From: Vanilla planifolia
Lineage: Eukaryota > Streptophyta > Magnoliopsida > Asparagales > Orchidaceae
DNA length: 64,000 nt
Reading direction: 5' to 3'
NCBI GenBank assembly: GCA_023846275.1
Contig: JAIUJO010000293.1
Span: 186,001-250,000 of the forward strand
Positions within the stretch are counted from its first letter, which is position 1. Each line of letters opens with the position of its first letter. The notes below the pieces were generated by a model, which was not told where the DNA came from, did not search any database, and saw nothing but the letters and a program-made list of their open reading frames with translations. The position numbers were made by a program, and so were the translations under genes. Of this stretch, positions 12,901 through 27,718 are shown one piece after another.

Positions 12901-14310
12901 TTAACAATTTGAAAGATAAAAACATGCATATCGTATTTCAAGAGTTAATGACAAACAATTAATTAAAAAACTTATTGATTAGATGGAGAAATTAATTAAT
13001 TTGGTGTTAAAAAATAAATAAACAAAAATTACTCAAGTGAGGGGAGTATGAAGTAAAGAGTAGGAGCAAATAAATTTCATTTTTAATATCTCTTATTATT
13101 TATTATGTATATGTTTCTATTTGTTCTATTTTCATGAAAATATTTATATATTGTCATCATCAAATGTGGAAGATTATTAGGCGACCCTTTTATTTGATGA
13201 GACAAGCCTTAACTATTTAGCATTTTTTTAATGGGCTCGTCTAGAACAAAATAGCTTTATTTTTAAATATGAAGACACACATCAAGTAAGAAGATAATTT
13301 TATGTTCATCAAAGCACCTCAGAAGTTTAAAAAAACTTTTAGGATTGAAATCATAGATATTAAATTTGAAACTATTTTTAATGTTATAGATTGTTAGCTT
13401 ATTAATTATAATGTAGATATCAATTTATCTCACTTTGAAATCCTAATTTAAGTAGTTGATTTGATAATCCTTTACTTCATTTAAGAGATATATTAGATTC
13501 CTTTTTTTCACTCAATGGTTTCTTTGATTAAACTTATTTCATAATCAAATTTCAAGTTCATTATTAAATTTTGATTAAATAGGAATTTTAATTATGTCAA
13601 ATTTTCTTCATTAAAAAAAATTGTAGACACATCCTAAGTTGTGTGCGAATATAAAGATATCGGGTCGAGCTTGCTTGAGTGTGCACTCATAAATGCAGAG
13701 ATGAAAGAAACAAAGCAGGTCTTGTCAAGGTCTGAACTTGGTCTAGATGTTGTCTTAAACATAGTTGGATTAATATGTTTAAAGGGTAACTTTAGATCTC
13801 AAATATGACCGATAATCATATAAGCTTACAATTGAACTGGGTGTTGAAATCCTTAGAGCACAAGGGGAAAGATAGTTAAAGTTTGGCAAATATTATAGAT
13901 GTATAAATGATTTTATATTTGTGAAAACTATTTTTCCACTAAGTAATATGGGACAAATGTCTATCTAGAATTTAGCAATTGAAATACAAATTATTTCTCC
14001 TCATCCATTCTATGATTGGACGATACATATTCTATCCACAACAAGAGCTCAATTCTTGTGATGAAATTAGATGGCTGTGGTTATGTCTGAGTTCATCAAA
14101 AAGCTTTGTTTATTTTCACCTTTTAAAATAATTTGTCCTTAATTAAACATCATAAATGTCTCTTGTCTGAATCATATGATCCAAATCTAATACTTCTTTA
14201 CCTTTGATGAATTGAATATTTCAAAACCTTTTTTACTTAACGAATGACCAAGATCAAACCTGCCTTGATGCAACAATCTAGAACTCATTTGCCTTTATTG
14301 TGTTTGATAG
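12900..14310. other. Non-satellite segment between inverted and direct satellite blocks
   Basis: About 1.4 kb without satellite landmarks and with slightly higher complexity, especially 13620-14300. A motif resembling the polypurine tract and LTR start of plant Ty1/copia elements lies at 13151-13181. The rest could be decayed LTR sequence, but I found no matching second copy, primer site or protein motif in the window. No gene is supported. Confidence 0.45.
13151..13181 (+). mobile_element. Possible fossil 3' end of a Ty1/copia (SIRE/Maximus-like) element
   Basis: The sequence begins ttgtcatcatcaaatgtgg and continues with an agattattagg-like run. It resembles the signature just before the 3' LTR of SIRE/Maximus copia elements in plants, in which a TTGTCATCATCAAA stretch leads into a purine tract and then the LTR start. 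Only this short block is recognisable, so it would be a small, old fragment. The resemblance could be chance. Confidence 0.3.
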
Positions 14311-17300
14311 AAAAAAAAATTATTTTCATAATATTAGGTAAAAATTAAAGTTAAAATAAATTAAATTTAAGCTGTGTATGCTTACCAAATCAAGGTGCAA
14401 TAAATGTAACATATGACAAGATTGCATGTTCCATGACAATAAATCCAAATAAAATAAAAACATTTATAGTAGTAAGACAATTGATACAAGATAGCTATGT
14501 TCTATGGTGCCAAAAAGATTAATTCTAACATTGTCAATCATCACATCTTGTACTAAACAAAAAGACTCATAAAGCATGAAAAAACCAATAAAAATTAAAT
14601 ATTTTTGAAAAATTAAAATTTTATTAGATAGAGCTCATCATGACTAATCCAAGTAGATTTGTTTTCTCATTATTCAATAATGGTTGGAATAACTACAAGT
14701 TAGTAAACTAAATAATCATAAATAATAATAAAATACTATTTTAGTATTAATTAAATATATATTAAAGGTTAATTTGATAAATTGATACGATATAATATAA
14801 CAAATTCAAAACAAAAAATTAAAAAGATAAAATAAATTATATAGGAAAGTTGCATTCCATGATAATACGGTGATGTAGTGTGATATACTTAAATGTCAAA
14901 TGAACTACAAATTAAAATGTCTCACAAAGTATTGAAAACCCCTAGGAAAAAATTGAAAAATACATAAATAAACATTTAATTTGATGCATCATCAAGATGT
15001 ATTTTATTACAATTGTTTCTTCTAAGTCAAACTTTATTTCAAAATAAAAAAGAAAGTAACATAAGCAAAAAAGCTTATTAAATTAATATTTATTAAATAT
15101 ATATTAAACCTGAAATAAGATAAATTAAAGCAATGTAATGTGACCAAATACAAGTAATCAAAAGAGTCATACAATAGGCAATTTAGTAGTTCATCATAAT
15201 AATATATTAAAATTAAAGCAAAATGTCAGCATTAATGAAATAAATAATAAGAGAAAGTTAAAATCCAAGATGTTAAGTATGTCAAGTATAATATCCCTAA
15301 CTATGGAATTTTTTATGAATAAGAGTCTCGTTTAAAATGGACAAAACTTTAGTAAAAAGTTAATAATAAGAAATGAATTTTTAATTAGATAGGGTTTGTC
15401 GAGACTAGTTTAAATACGACTTTCTTCTTAGTTGGACAACATTAGGAATTATTATGAATTACTAAAGTAATTAAACATAAAAATTAAGAAAAAATATTTT
15501 GTGATTGAGTAAATGTATATTAAAGATGAAATGAGACAAATTAAGGTAATAAATAAAAATCAAAGTATAAAAGTTTAATAAAAAAGATAAATTGTACAAG
15601 AAACTTGTATCTTGAGATACTAAGAGATCGAGAGAAGAATAAAAAAATAAATAATAAATAGTATAATCCATCCAAATTTAATGAAAGTCAATCACATAAT
15701 GAAAGTCAATCACATAATGAATAATAAACTTAAAATAAATTTTTGTTTAAATTGTACAAAAATAAATAATAAATAAATTTCTATTAATAAAAAATGAGAT
15801 AAATTGAAATAATATAATCCAACCAAGTTTAATGAAAGTCAAGGGTCCACTAGAGAAGAATTAGAGTTTTGAAAAAACATAACCAAATCGAAGTAAAAAT
15901 TCCTAGAAGTGAGAAAATTTGTGTCGGAAATTTGCACTCAGGGATACCAAGAGATTGAGTGTGATATTATCCATCACCAAATAATGCTCGAATTACTATG
16001 TGTCAAGAAATCTATGAAAATCAACAAAAATTAAAGATTGAAAAATTCTTGAATGAATATTTATCTTGATACAACACTTTGAGATTAGTGTAATGATATT
16101 TTTTTGACTTGATTGGAATTCATGTTTAAAATATAATTAAGCATAAATAATAATAAATTATTATTATAATATTATGAATATATATATATATAAATGAGCT
16201 AAATTGTAGTAATATAATATTATTAAATCATTGTGAAAGCTTTAAAAAAATGAGATTAATAACTAAGGGAAGTTCAATTCCAAGATACTAACATGATTGT
16301 GTGAACATCCTCGATGAAAAAATAATGATTGATTTGAAATGTTTCATAAACCAAGAAACGGTTGGCAAAAACATATTTAAAAAAGTAGAAATAAAATCCT
16401 AATTTAATACAGCTTTTAGAGTTCAGTTCAAGGATATTTTTTCCTCTCGATCAACCTTGCTTGGAATTAAAGTGATTTACAAAAACAAATATGCATAAAT
16501 AAAATAAAATTATGATTTTAAGATTAAGTTAATTTATATTTAAGTTGAAATGTCATACATTTAAGTGTAATATAACTAAATCAAATCATTTTAAAGATCA
16601 AATGAGAGGAGATTCAGACCTACATGGTATTACAACAAAATCAAAACAAACAATTTGAAAGAATGTGATAAAATTTATTACAAGGTTACAACCTATGATA
16701 CTAATTAGATTTGTTGTAATATCACAAATTATCATAACATGTATGGAAAAAATGCACGAAAAAGCATACTAAAACTCTCGAAATATAAGTAATAATTGAC
16801 ATAAAAATAAATAGTAAATTTGATAAAGTCCATTGAGTTTAGTTTAATGATTATTATTTTTTCTCAATTAGACATTATTTAGAATTTTAATGAATTACCA
16901 AAATAAAAGAACATAAATAATGATAAGTTATAATTTTATTATTTAGTTATACATATTAATGTTAAAATGAGATAAATTAATGCAATGTAATATGATGAAA
17001 TCAAAGTGAAAGTCTTGAAGAAATGAGATTAATTATAAGGGAAAGATTCATTTCAAAATATTATGGAGATTGATTGCAATATCCTTGACCTTCAATTAAG
17101 AGATAATTTGAAATGTTCCAAACTTTTTTAGTTGTAAGTGCTCATAGAGGCAAGTCCAAAGACGTTCTCTCTCGTTTAGCCTTATTTGGAATGAATATGA
17201 TGTATAAATTTAAATAATCATAAATAATAAAAAAATATTATTTTAATGATTAAGAAAAATTATACTAAAGTTAAATAAGGATAAATTGAAATGTAATGTA

Positions 17301-20300
17301 ACTAAATCAAACCATTTTAATTGTCACATGAGAAGAGATGGAGAGTTGCTTTGTATAACAATAAAATCAAAGAAGAATATTTTAAAAATGAAATAAATTA
17401 TATGAAAAATTTGTATTCCATGATACTAATGAGATTTTGTGTAATATCATCAATTATTAAAAAATGTACCAGATGAAATGCTACAAAAAGCATATTAAAA
17501 TGCATAAAAATGAAGTATTTATAGACAAAAAGCTAAGTATTTTATTAGATAGAGTTTATCGATTCGAGTGTGATGGCTATTACTTTGTTTTGATCTAGCC
17601 CTTTTTAGAATTACAATGAATTTTTAAAATAAGTAAACATAGGTACTAATAAATTATTATTTTAAAAAATAGTAAAGATCTATGAAAGTTGAATTTGTGT
17701 AAATTAGGGCAATGAAGTGTAACTAAATCAAAGCAATTCAAATTTTACTTGAGAGAAAATTTAGAGATGCAAAATAATATAGCTTTACTAACTAAAAAAG
17801 GTTAGAAAATAAGGTAATTTGTATAGAATAATTCATTTAGAAAGACTAAGAAGGTTTAGTGGGACATAACTAATTGTTAAATTATGATTGATCAAAATGC
17901 CTTGGAAAGCATTCCAAAACTTTAGAGAATAAAATATTTAAAAATATTGACATCAATATGCTATTTGATACTGCTTACCAAAATGAGACAACGACAATTT
18001 TTTCTTCTCAATCAGACCATGTTTGGATTTATTGTTAATTACAAATAAGAGAGGCATGGATAATAATGTGTTATTCTTTTAATATTAAGCAAATATATTA
18101 AAGATGAAATGTGGTAACATTTTTTAATATCATTTAACTAAATGAAAGGAATGTAAATCACACATGAGAAGAGATTTATAGTTATATATTATTATAGCTA
18201 ATTTGAAGTAAAAACTTTGAATAAATGAGATAAATTGTATTAGAAAATTACATTCCAAGAAACTTAGAAGATCAAGTGTGACAACAATAATCTTCAAATC
18301 ATGCATAAATTTAAATATCTTATAAAGCATAGAAAAGCCAAAGAAAATAAATTCTTGTAAAAAATATTAAATTTGGTAAAGCTAGGTAATTGGAGTCCAA
18401 CAACACTTTTTTGTTCACAAACGACAATCATTTTGAATATTGAAAATTTCCTAAGTAAATTAGTAGAAATGGAAATAAATTGTATTTTTTTATTATGAAA
18501 ATATATATTGAAGCTCCATTGAGATAGAGTTTTATAATGTGATAAACAAAAAAAAGATTTGTAAAGTTTATAAGAGAGAAGAATTAGAGATTCAAAGTAA
18601 TGTAAACAAATCAAAGTGAAAACATTTAGAAGAGCGGAGGTAAAATGTATGTAAATGTTGCATTCGAAGATAAATAGAAGATTGAGTGCAAAATTCTTGA
18701 TCATAAATAAGTTAACAAAAAAAATATCATGTAAGGAATGCCAAAACCACAAATTCAAAAATATTTTAAAAATATAAAAAAAATTAATTTAATTTGATAT
18801 AGCTTTGCAATAGGAGTCCAATGAATTTTGTTTAATCATTATAAAAAACCTTCTAGAAATGTTACAAATTACCAATTTAAATAAACTTAAATTATAACAA
18901 ATTATTATTTTAATAATAAATAAATATATATTAAAGCTGAAACAAGATGAATTGAAGAAATATAAAATAACAAAATCAAAGCAAGCTAAAGCACACAAGC
19001 GACATGATTTATTGTGTCAAAATGTTGTAAAAATATTTGAAGGAATGAGATAAATTATAGAAGAATGTTGCATTCCAAGATAATAAAGTTATCACGTTTA
19101 ATGTTCAAGATTATCATATCAAGTACAAATAAAAAAGTCTAGTAAAACATACAAAAACCTAACAAAATTAATATCTAATTTGATAGAGCTTGTTAATATC
19201 GATCGAACAACATTTGATTTGACTTAATATCACTTTATTTGAATTTGCTATATGTCATTAAATTACATAAGCCTAAATTTTAATAAATTGTTATTAATAT
19301 TAAATCAATATGTATTAAAGTTAAAATGAGATAAATTGAAGATATATTACATAAGGAAATCAAAGGAATGCATAAGTGACGTGATAAGAGATTTAGAGAT
19401 TTTTACTAATGAATCCAAATCAAAGAAAAATATTTTAAGAGATGAGATAAATTATACAATAAAGCTGAACATCAGGATACTAAATATTTAATTATACAAT
19501 AAATTATAAAATAATGAAATATTAAAATTTAGAACTAAATATTTAATTATATAGAACTCATTATAGGTTGTATAATGATGCTAGTTTGATGTTGATCGAA
19601 TCTCATCTAAAATTTCAAGCAATTACAAAAGTAAATAACCATAAATAACAATAAGTTATTATTTTTATAATAGATAAATATACATAAAGAAAAAAATGGA
19701 TAAATTGAAGATATATAATATTACCAAACCAAAGTAAGGTGGAGGTCACATGAGAGGAGATTTACGGTTACAAAGTATTGTAACAAAATCAATGCAAAAA
19801 CAATGAAAAAATTAGAAAATGTTTACTAAAATGTTGTTATAAAAGGTACTGAGGAGATTTAGTGTAAGTTGTGTCTGTAGGTTGCTTTTTAGGACACTAA
19901 GGTGATTGAGTTAATATCCTCGAGCATCAAATATGGAGAAATTAAAAATTTCTAAGCTTGCATTTTAAAACCCCTTCAAAATAAAGTATCTAATAACTAA
20001 AGAAAAAAAATTTTGTTAGATGAACTCGTTCAAACAAATCAAATGATGTTTTTCATTTGAATAAGACCTTGATGGAATTAGTAATAAAACAATTTAACTA
20101 AATGTAAGTCATAATTAATTTTTATTAAAAATGTTGTAAATATATAGTGCTGTTGAAATAAGAAAAAATGTAGTAATGTAATATTACTAAACTAAGAAAA
20201 TATAGAGGCCACATTATTGAATAATAGAGCAACATAATAATATAACAAAACAAATGAAAGACATTTAAATAAATGATGTAAATTATATAAAAATTATGTT

Positions 20301-23300
20301 ACAAGATAGTAAAGAGATTGGGTGTAATGCTCCTTATCATTAAATTAAGTACAAAAAAAATATCTTGTAAAGCTCACCAAAACTTTAAAAAATATAGTAT
20401 TTAAAAATATGGAAATGAATATTTATTTTGTAACTACATATTACGACAAGTCCATCGATGTTTATTTTGTCTTAACCAAATATTTTTTGCCATTACTACA
20501 AAAATTAGATTTAATTAAAACTTAATAATGACAAATTACTTTGATATGAACTAAATAAAAATAAAAGTTGGAAAGAGATAAATTAATGCAACATAATTAA
20601 CAAAATAAATGTGATTCAAAGGATGCACAAGAATAGATACAAAGCCAAATAATAATATAAAGAAATAAAAGAGAAAACTATGAAGAAATAAGATAAATTG
20701 TGTGATAAAATTGCATTCAAAAACACAAAAGAGGTCAAGTGTAACATACCCAATCAAGAAATAAATCCAAATGCCTTTTAAATAATTTCAAAGCAATAGA
20801 AAATAATATTTTTAAATGTGTAAAATGAATATTTAATTAGACAGGTGATTGAGATGATTTTATCGAGGTTTTGTTTTATCTCGATCAGGTCTTCTTTAGA
20901 ACAATGGTAAATTACCAATATAGATAATGTTAAACAATAAAATCTTTTTTTTTTGTGTTTGCGATCATATTATTAGCTAAAAAGAGATTAATTTAAGCGA
21001 TATAATGTAAAAATATAAAGTGATGTAAATGATATATGAGAAAATATTTATAGTTACATCATAATATAAAATAATAAAACTAGAAACATTTGCAAAATTG
21101 GATAAATTATATTAGAAATTCACAATCCGATACACTTTCAATTTTTTAAAAGAAATGAGTTAAATTATACTAAACAATTTTGTTCTAATATAATATTGAG
21201 ATCAACTGCAACATCCTAAAAAGAAATTAGGTACTAATAAAAATGTGTCATTAAACATACAAATATCTTAAAAAAATATAACATTAAAAAAATTTAAAAA
21301 TGAATTTCTATTTTCATTGTGCTGTATACTATGACTCCAATGATGTTTATTTCATCATCATAAGATCTTATTTTGATTTTTTTCAAATTAGTGTTGCAAA
21401 TAAGAATAAGTTATAGAATTAAATAAGTAAATATTTTTTAAACCTAAAATAAGATAAATTGAAGTAATGTAATATGACAAAATCTAAATTACAAAAAATT
21501 GACAATAAAATAGACTAGAATTACATAATAATATAAAAAAAATAAAGAAATACAATTTGGAGAATTACAAAAAGTTATTTTGAAAAGTTGAAAGTTAAGA
21601 TACTAAGGAGATTAAGTATGAAATTCTTATTCCCCAAGTAATGTACAAATCTAGTTGTCTCATAAAGTAAGTAATCAACCTAAAAAATAAAAATATTAAA
21701 AAATTAAAAGAATTACATGTAATTGGTTAAGTTCATTGAGTTGTGTCTAATGATATTTTTTTGTCTCTATTGAACCTCCTTTAGAATTGTATTAAATTGT
21801 AAAAGTAAATAAACTTAAATAAGAATAAATTATTTTTTTAATATTATTCAAATAAATATTTTAAAAAGTATTTAATTTAAAATAAGTTTTATTATCAAAT
21901 GAAAGTGATATATATGTAACTTGATAGACGATCTATAGTTAAATAATGGAAGAACTAAATCAAAGCAAAACATTACAAGAAATGAGAAAGGTTCTGGTGA
22001 AAAGTAGCACTCCTAGATATTAAGGAGATGGGGGTGTAGCATCCTCGATCATCGATAAGACTCCAATAAAATTGTTTTATATTATAGAAAAATTAAATTA
22101 GCATAAATGATAATGCTTTAATATTTTAATTTTAAATAAATATATATTAAATAAGAATGAGATAAATTGAAGCAATATGAAATAACCAAATAGAAGTGTT
22201 GTAAATGTCACATGAGAAGAGATTTTGAGTTACATATTAATACATCCAAATCAAATAAAAATATTTAATGACAACAAAAATTTGGAATTAATAAGATAAA
22301 TTGAAATGGAATGTTATAGTCCAAGATGATAAAGAGGTTTATAGAACATCCTTGATCATTAAATCTAGTAAGAATCAAAATCTTTCAAAAATAATAATAA
22401 AATCCTACAAAATAAAATATTTGAAATATAGAAAAATAATATTTATTAAAATTGAACTAATCGTGATGTGTATAATGATGTTTTATTTATGAAGATGAAA
22501 TCTCACTTGGATTTTCTATGAATTATCGAAGTAAATAAGTTCAAATAGTAATAAATTATTATTTTAATATTATGTGACATATATTAAAACTAGAATAAGA
22601 TAAACTTTAGTAATATTATTTAACATAATCAAAGTGATCTAAAGGTTGCATGAGAGGAGAATTAGATTTTCATAGTAATATAACCTAATGAACTCAAAAA
22701 ATGTGAAGTGAGAAACATTATATAAAAAAGCTCCCTTTCATGTTACTATGAAGATTAAGTGTATCTTCCATAGTCATGAACTCATGTAGAAATCAAAATG
22801 CCTCATAAAGCACGATGAAATACAAGGATATAAAATATTTAAAATATGAAAATAAATATATATTTGGATAAAGTTAGTAGAGACGTGTTCAATGAAATTT
22901 GTTTGTCCTTAGTCAAAACCCATTTTGACATAGTCTAAACTATCAAAGTAAATAATCATAAATTATTATAAATTACTTTTTAATTTTAAGTCAAAATATT
23001 TTGAAGCTAAAATTATATAACTCAAGGAAAAGTTTACATGAGTCATGGATTAAACTTTCATGATAACATGATCTAATTAGAAAGAAAAAAATTAAAAAAT
23101 GAGACAAATTATGGAGGAAGGAGTTATTCCAAGATATATAATAGTAGAAAATGTCTCATCATGCATTCCAAAGCGGTTTGAAAATAAAAGATGTAATAAC
23201 ATAAAAAATTATTATTTAATTTTGTCGAGCTTATTCAAATGAGTATAATGAAGTTTTTTTTATCTCCATTAAGCATTATTGGAACTATTGAAAATAAAAA

Positions 23301-24430
23301 TTTAAATGTGCAATAATAATAATAAAGTATTATTTTTAAACTTTTGTGGATATATAATAAATCTAAAATATGACTAATTAAAGTAATGTAATATAACTAA
23401 ATAAAAATGATGTGGTGGTCACATGATAAGGGAATCAAAGTGTCATAATTATATAACAAAATAAATATGAATGGTTTGAATAAATGATATAAATTGTATT
23501 GAAAAATTGTGTTACAAGATAATAAAGAAGATCAAGCATTACTTCCTCTACTGTGCAATCAAGTAGAAATAAAAATATAATGTAAATCTTGCGAAGACTT
23601 TAGAAACAAAATAATAAGAAATAAAGAAATGAATATTTTATTAGCAAGAACTTACAGAGATGAGTCCATTTATGTTTGTTTTATCTCGACAAGCCTTGTT
23701 TGAAGTTAGTATGAGTTACTAAAATAATTAAAATTTAATTGTAGAAAATTAATTTTTAAATAAAATGTCAATATAAATTAAAGATAAAATAAGGTAAATT
23801 GTAGTAATATGACTAATGAAATAAAATTGAAGTAAAGGAGATACTAACTAAAAAGAGTGAACAAATAATATAACCTAATCAAAGAAAAGAAATTTAAAGA
23901 AATGGGATTTATTATATAGAAAAGTTGCATTCAAAGATGCTAAGAAGATTGAGTGCAACATCTTTGATCATCTAATTAAAAACAAATCAAAATGTGTCCT
24001 TATTTAATTTTAAAACACTAGAAAAAAATTTCTATAAAACAAAAAATTAATATTTCATTTGGTAGAGCTCAATAAAGAAATTTTTTTGAACTTTATTTTG
24101 TCTCTAGCAAACATCCTTTGGAACAACTATGAATTACAAAAAGGATATTATTAAATAACATAGAATTATTATGTAAATTTTTTAAAAATATATTTTGAAG
24201 TTAAAAAAACATAAATTAAAGTAATGAAATATAAATAATTCAAAGTGACACAAATGTTACAAAAGAGTTGATTTAGAGTTACATTATAATTTAACCAAAT
24301 CAAACAAAAACATTTGAAAAAATAAGAAAAATTATAGTGAAAGGTAGTACTCTAACGCACTAATAAGATTTAGTGCAACAATCTTAATCATTAAATGAAG
24401 TACAAATAAAAATTAAAACTTTTGTTAAAA
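14310..24430 (+). repeat. Diverged ~410-bp satellite array, block C (plus orientation)
   Basis: Roughly 24 monomers in the same direction as block A. The landmark around gtcacatgagaggagattta recurs near 19743, 20207, 20618 and 21029, giving spacings of about 464, 411 and 411. Short within-monomer duplications occur, for example at 15681-15716 and around 19483-19550, where ctaaatatttaattata appears twice. The right edge is a fairly abrupt change near 24430 into T-rich DNA. Short open frames on the minus strand across the ttgcattccaag landmark (such as 18130-18330 and 20551-20757) are treated as by-products of the repeat. Confidence 0.88.
15681..15716. repeat. 18-bp perfect tandem duplication
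   Basis: The unit atgaaagtcaatcacata occurs twice in direct succession inside a satellite monomer. A related phrase recurs about 150 bp downstream in its normal satellite context, so this is a local slippage or repair product. Confidence 0.9.
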
Positions 24431-25390
24431 TCTTATGCTTATTATATGTTGCTAATTCCATCACTTAATCTTTATTTTATTTTTTTGCTTTCAAAAAATT
24501 ATTTGCCTTTTTTTATTTCTCTAATTCTTTTTCAAATTCTTTTTTTTTACTTTTCTTGTATTTATGATTGATCCATATTCTTTGTTCATTTCTATTAATC
24601 AATTTTTTTCAAGAATAGTATAAATTTTTTCTAAATACTCTTTCTTTTGTTTTGTTAGCTATTAGTAAACTTTATTAACTCATATGATTGATTAAGAGCA
24701 TTATCTTAATAATTTTGAAAAGTATGATAACGTTCAATTGCTTTATTACTTTTGAATCAAATTTCAAGTTAATGATTACTACTTAACCTTCTAATCATAT
24801 CAATTATTATTACAAAAGCAACTTTATTATATAAGAGGAATTATATCATATAATTAATTTTATAAATAATCAAAGTAACAAGAATTCTTATATGAATTTT
24901 TTTTATAATTATAATTAGAATTGTTTTCTTTATAACTAATTGTTATAGTTATAAAAAAGAATTATTATAATTATAATCAATAATTATAATAAACAAATTT
25001 CATAATAATTTTTAAGAAATATTTAAGTAAAAAGTATTTATTATTCTTACACTTAAATTTTTGTCAACAATTATTTATTGTTCTTCTTTTTCATTATCAG
25101 AGTAAAGTATTTTGTTATATAGATAACTAGTAAGCACCTAAGATCCAAAAGCAAGCACTAAGTCTACCTATTTGTTATTACAGTAAATACTACAATATTT
25201 ATTAATAATAAAAAATAAATTAGAGTATTTATTATAAAGTAGAAAAAAAATATTTAATGTTTTTATTTTAAGTATAATGCATTAAAATTCTTCAAGGAAA
25301 TTTTAAAAGAAAATAACAAATTTTATAACAATGAATACAGTTTTTGGTCATTGCTAAAAATTTTATTTCGTAATTAATATTGGTTCATAA
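24430..25390. other. T-rich to AT-rich left flank of the pyrimidine domain
   Basis: Satellite landmarks stop and the plus strand becomes T-rich, then a mix of A and T with many short taattataat-type palindromes. No gene, RNA or repeat boundary is recognisable. Some phrases (for example cttaataattttgaaaagta) resemble the stretch at about 29160-29190, hinting at a distant copy. Confidence 0.6.
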
Positions 25391-27300
25391 CTTTCTTATT
25401 ATTTATCCATCATCTCTCTTTTGTGTGGCTCTCATTGTTAACAAGTTCATGTCTTTTTATCTATTTCTTACTCCCTTGTACTATATGTTATATGATGTCT
25501 TTTTACATCTTTTTATATGTATGCCTATCTAATTTTTGTCCTCCACCATATTAAACTAATTCATTACTTTTGACTCCCTTCACTCTATGGTTGTTCACTC
25601 TCTTTAACCTTGCAATCTCTTGCTCTCACTCTTCTAAAAAATCCCTTTATTCACTTAATTTTTATTAATCTACTATATTTGATTTATTCTACATCACTAT
25701 TTTCTTATTCTTATAGTCTCTTAATAACATTTAGCCCTTTCTTATAGTGTCTTGCACAACATCTCACATTATCTTCTCTTTTGATTATTTCTATATTTTT
25801 ATGACAATTTCTCTCACTTATTAGTCTCTTCTTTCTATGTCCCCATCTCTCATATTTGCCTTTTATGATAATTTTGCCACTTTGTTTAACTCTCTATAGT
25901 AGTCTCTTCATTTATACTTTTCCCTTCTCTACAATAATCAAACTTTTTTGCACTACCTTTTCATTTTTCTATATTTCCCTCTTCCTTTATCTCTCATCTT
26001 CAACGACTTATCTTCTCTCTCCTCATTCCTAATCTATATCACTCTAATGTTTTCTTTCCATTATCCCTTTGTGTTGCTTTGGTGTACTTTTAGCATTTCA
26101 TCATTTATTTTTGCATCTCCATGCCTTCTCTACAGTAATGAATCCCTATCATGCTTTATCTCTGTGTCTCTTCTACTCAATCTCTATATCACCCTTTTTA
26201 TTACTCTCCCCTCGCCCTCCAACTTTCAATCCCTTAAATCTCCTTTTCTACTTCTTCTCCATCAATTATAAAGCTCTCATTCATTTCTTCCCTCTCTTTG
26301 CTATTTAATTTGCTCTTTTATCTCTCCTTTTCTTCTTTTCCTAATTTTATTATCCCTTCCATTTGATGCTCTCTCTTCATCATTAACTTGACTCTTTTTC
26401 CCCTGTACCACTTCCACTCGTTCATGCTCCATTTCTTTAAACATATATCTAAATCTTTTAGACCATTTGCACTTCATCTCTCTCTGTCTCTTTTATCTAT
26501 ATTTTTATAAGTTATTCCAATGCTCCCTTTAACTTTTCTCTCACTCTTACTCTCCTTGTCATCTCCTTATTATCTTCATGCTATAAGTATTCCATTTGTA
26601 ACCCTTTTCTTCCTCATCTTTGCTTGACTTCACACTTTCTCTCTTATTCATTTCCCTATCAACAAAATCTATCATGCCTACTTCATTTCCCATAACTGAA
26701 CTATTTGTCAATCTTTGCCCCTTAATGTTTTCTCATCTCTAACTTAGTCTCCATCTATTTCTTATCTCGATCTTATCTTCCTTTCTTTTCTCCCTATAAG
26801 ATTATAACTCTTAGTCTCTTCATTCTTTCCTTGCCTTTCATATTTTAGTTTCTTTGTATCACACTAATTCTTCTCCTACTCCATTGATTCCCTTTTAAGT
26901 TTCTCTTCCATCATTACCTCCCCACCTTAATGTCTTTTTTCTCTTTCTATTGATGCTCTATATCTTATTCTTTCCTTTTTTTTTCACTTTTTAGGTGAGT
27001 ATATCCTTCATTATCTATTATCTCTCTTAATGTCCTTTGCCTAATTATGACATTCTTTTATATCTATTTTTCTGTCTCATTCCTTCTATTCTTGGTAATC
27101 TTGTTTGATTCCATCTTCATCATTCCCTTATCTTTCCTTCAATTATTCCTTCTATTGCATCATTATGTTGTCTCTCTATTACACCTTATTTTTCACATTT
27201 GCTCTCCTTTCTATTATAGTTATCTATTTTTCACTTTCTCTGTTACTCTACAACTTTCTCACAAATTCTTTTCTAGTTGACTTCTGTGTGCTCGTCATCT
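25390..27300 (+). repeat. Polypyrimidine-rich (CT-rich) segment 1
   Basis: About 1.9 kb in which the plus strand is strongly biased to T and C, with words such as ctttctctctt and catctctaact recurring irregularly. It is not a clean microsatellite. Long stop-free frames arise because stop codons need A or G. Their translations are leucine/serine/phenylalanine-rich without domains, so I do not call genes. The right part (from 26686) is the first copy of a 1.03-kb tandem duplication. Confidence 0.7.
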
Positions 27301-27718
27301 TTTGCTAGTAAGATAAAACAATTACAGATTATTCCAAACATTATATAATCATTTTATTTAACTTCATACATACTTTTATTACAATGAAAAAATACATCCT
27401 ACTAAATAAAATAAAATATTATGTGAAAAATATTAATTTTGCAATGGACTAATTTATAAATGAAAATAAAAAATTTATTATGTAGATATTTTATAAATTT
27501 TTCAAAATAATTGGTGCAATTTAATTATTATAAAAATTTCTTAATACAAAATTTTCTATAACATTTGTATTAATTTTTTAGTTTATTTATATTATTGTTA
27601 TAATAATAATAGTAGCAAATATTATATCAAATTATAAATTATGATAAGGAAGATAACAAATTAATATTTTTCAAAATAATTAAAATGTTCATATAACATA
27701 AAATCTATCTTTCTACTT
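26686..27718 (+). repeat. 1.03-kb tandem duplication, copy 1
   Basis: A pyrimidine-rich half (to about 27300) plus an AT-rich half (to 27718). Matched landmarks to copy 2 lie 1,032-1,035 bp apart: cccataactgaactattt at 26689 against the same phrase near 27724, gtaatcttgtttga at 27095 against 28127, and attattgttataataata at 27591 against 28623. The copies are recognisable end to end but clearly diverged. Confidence 0.85.
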
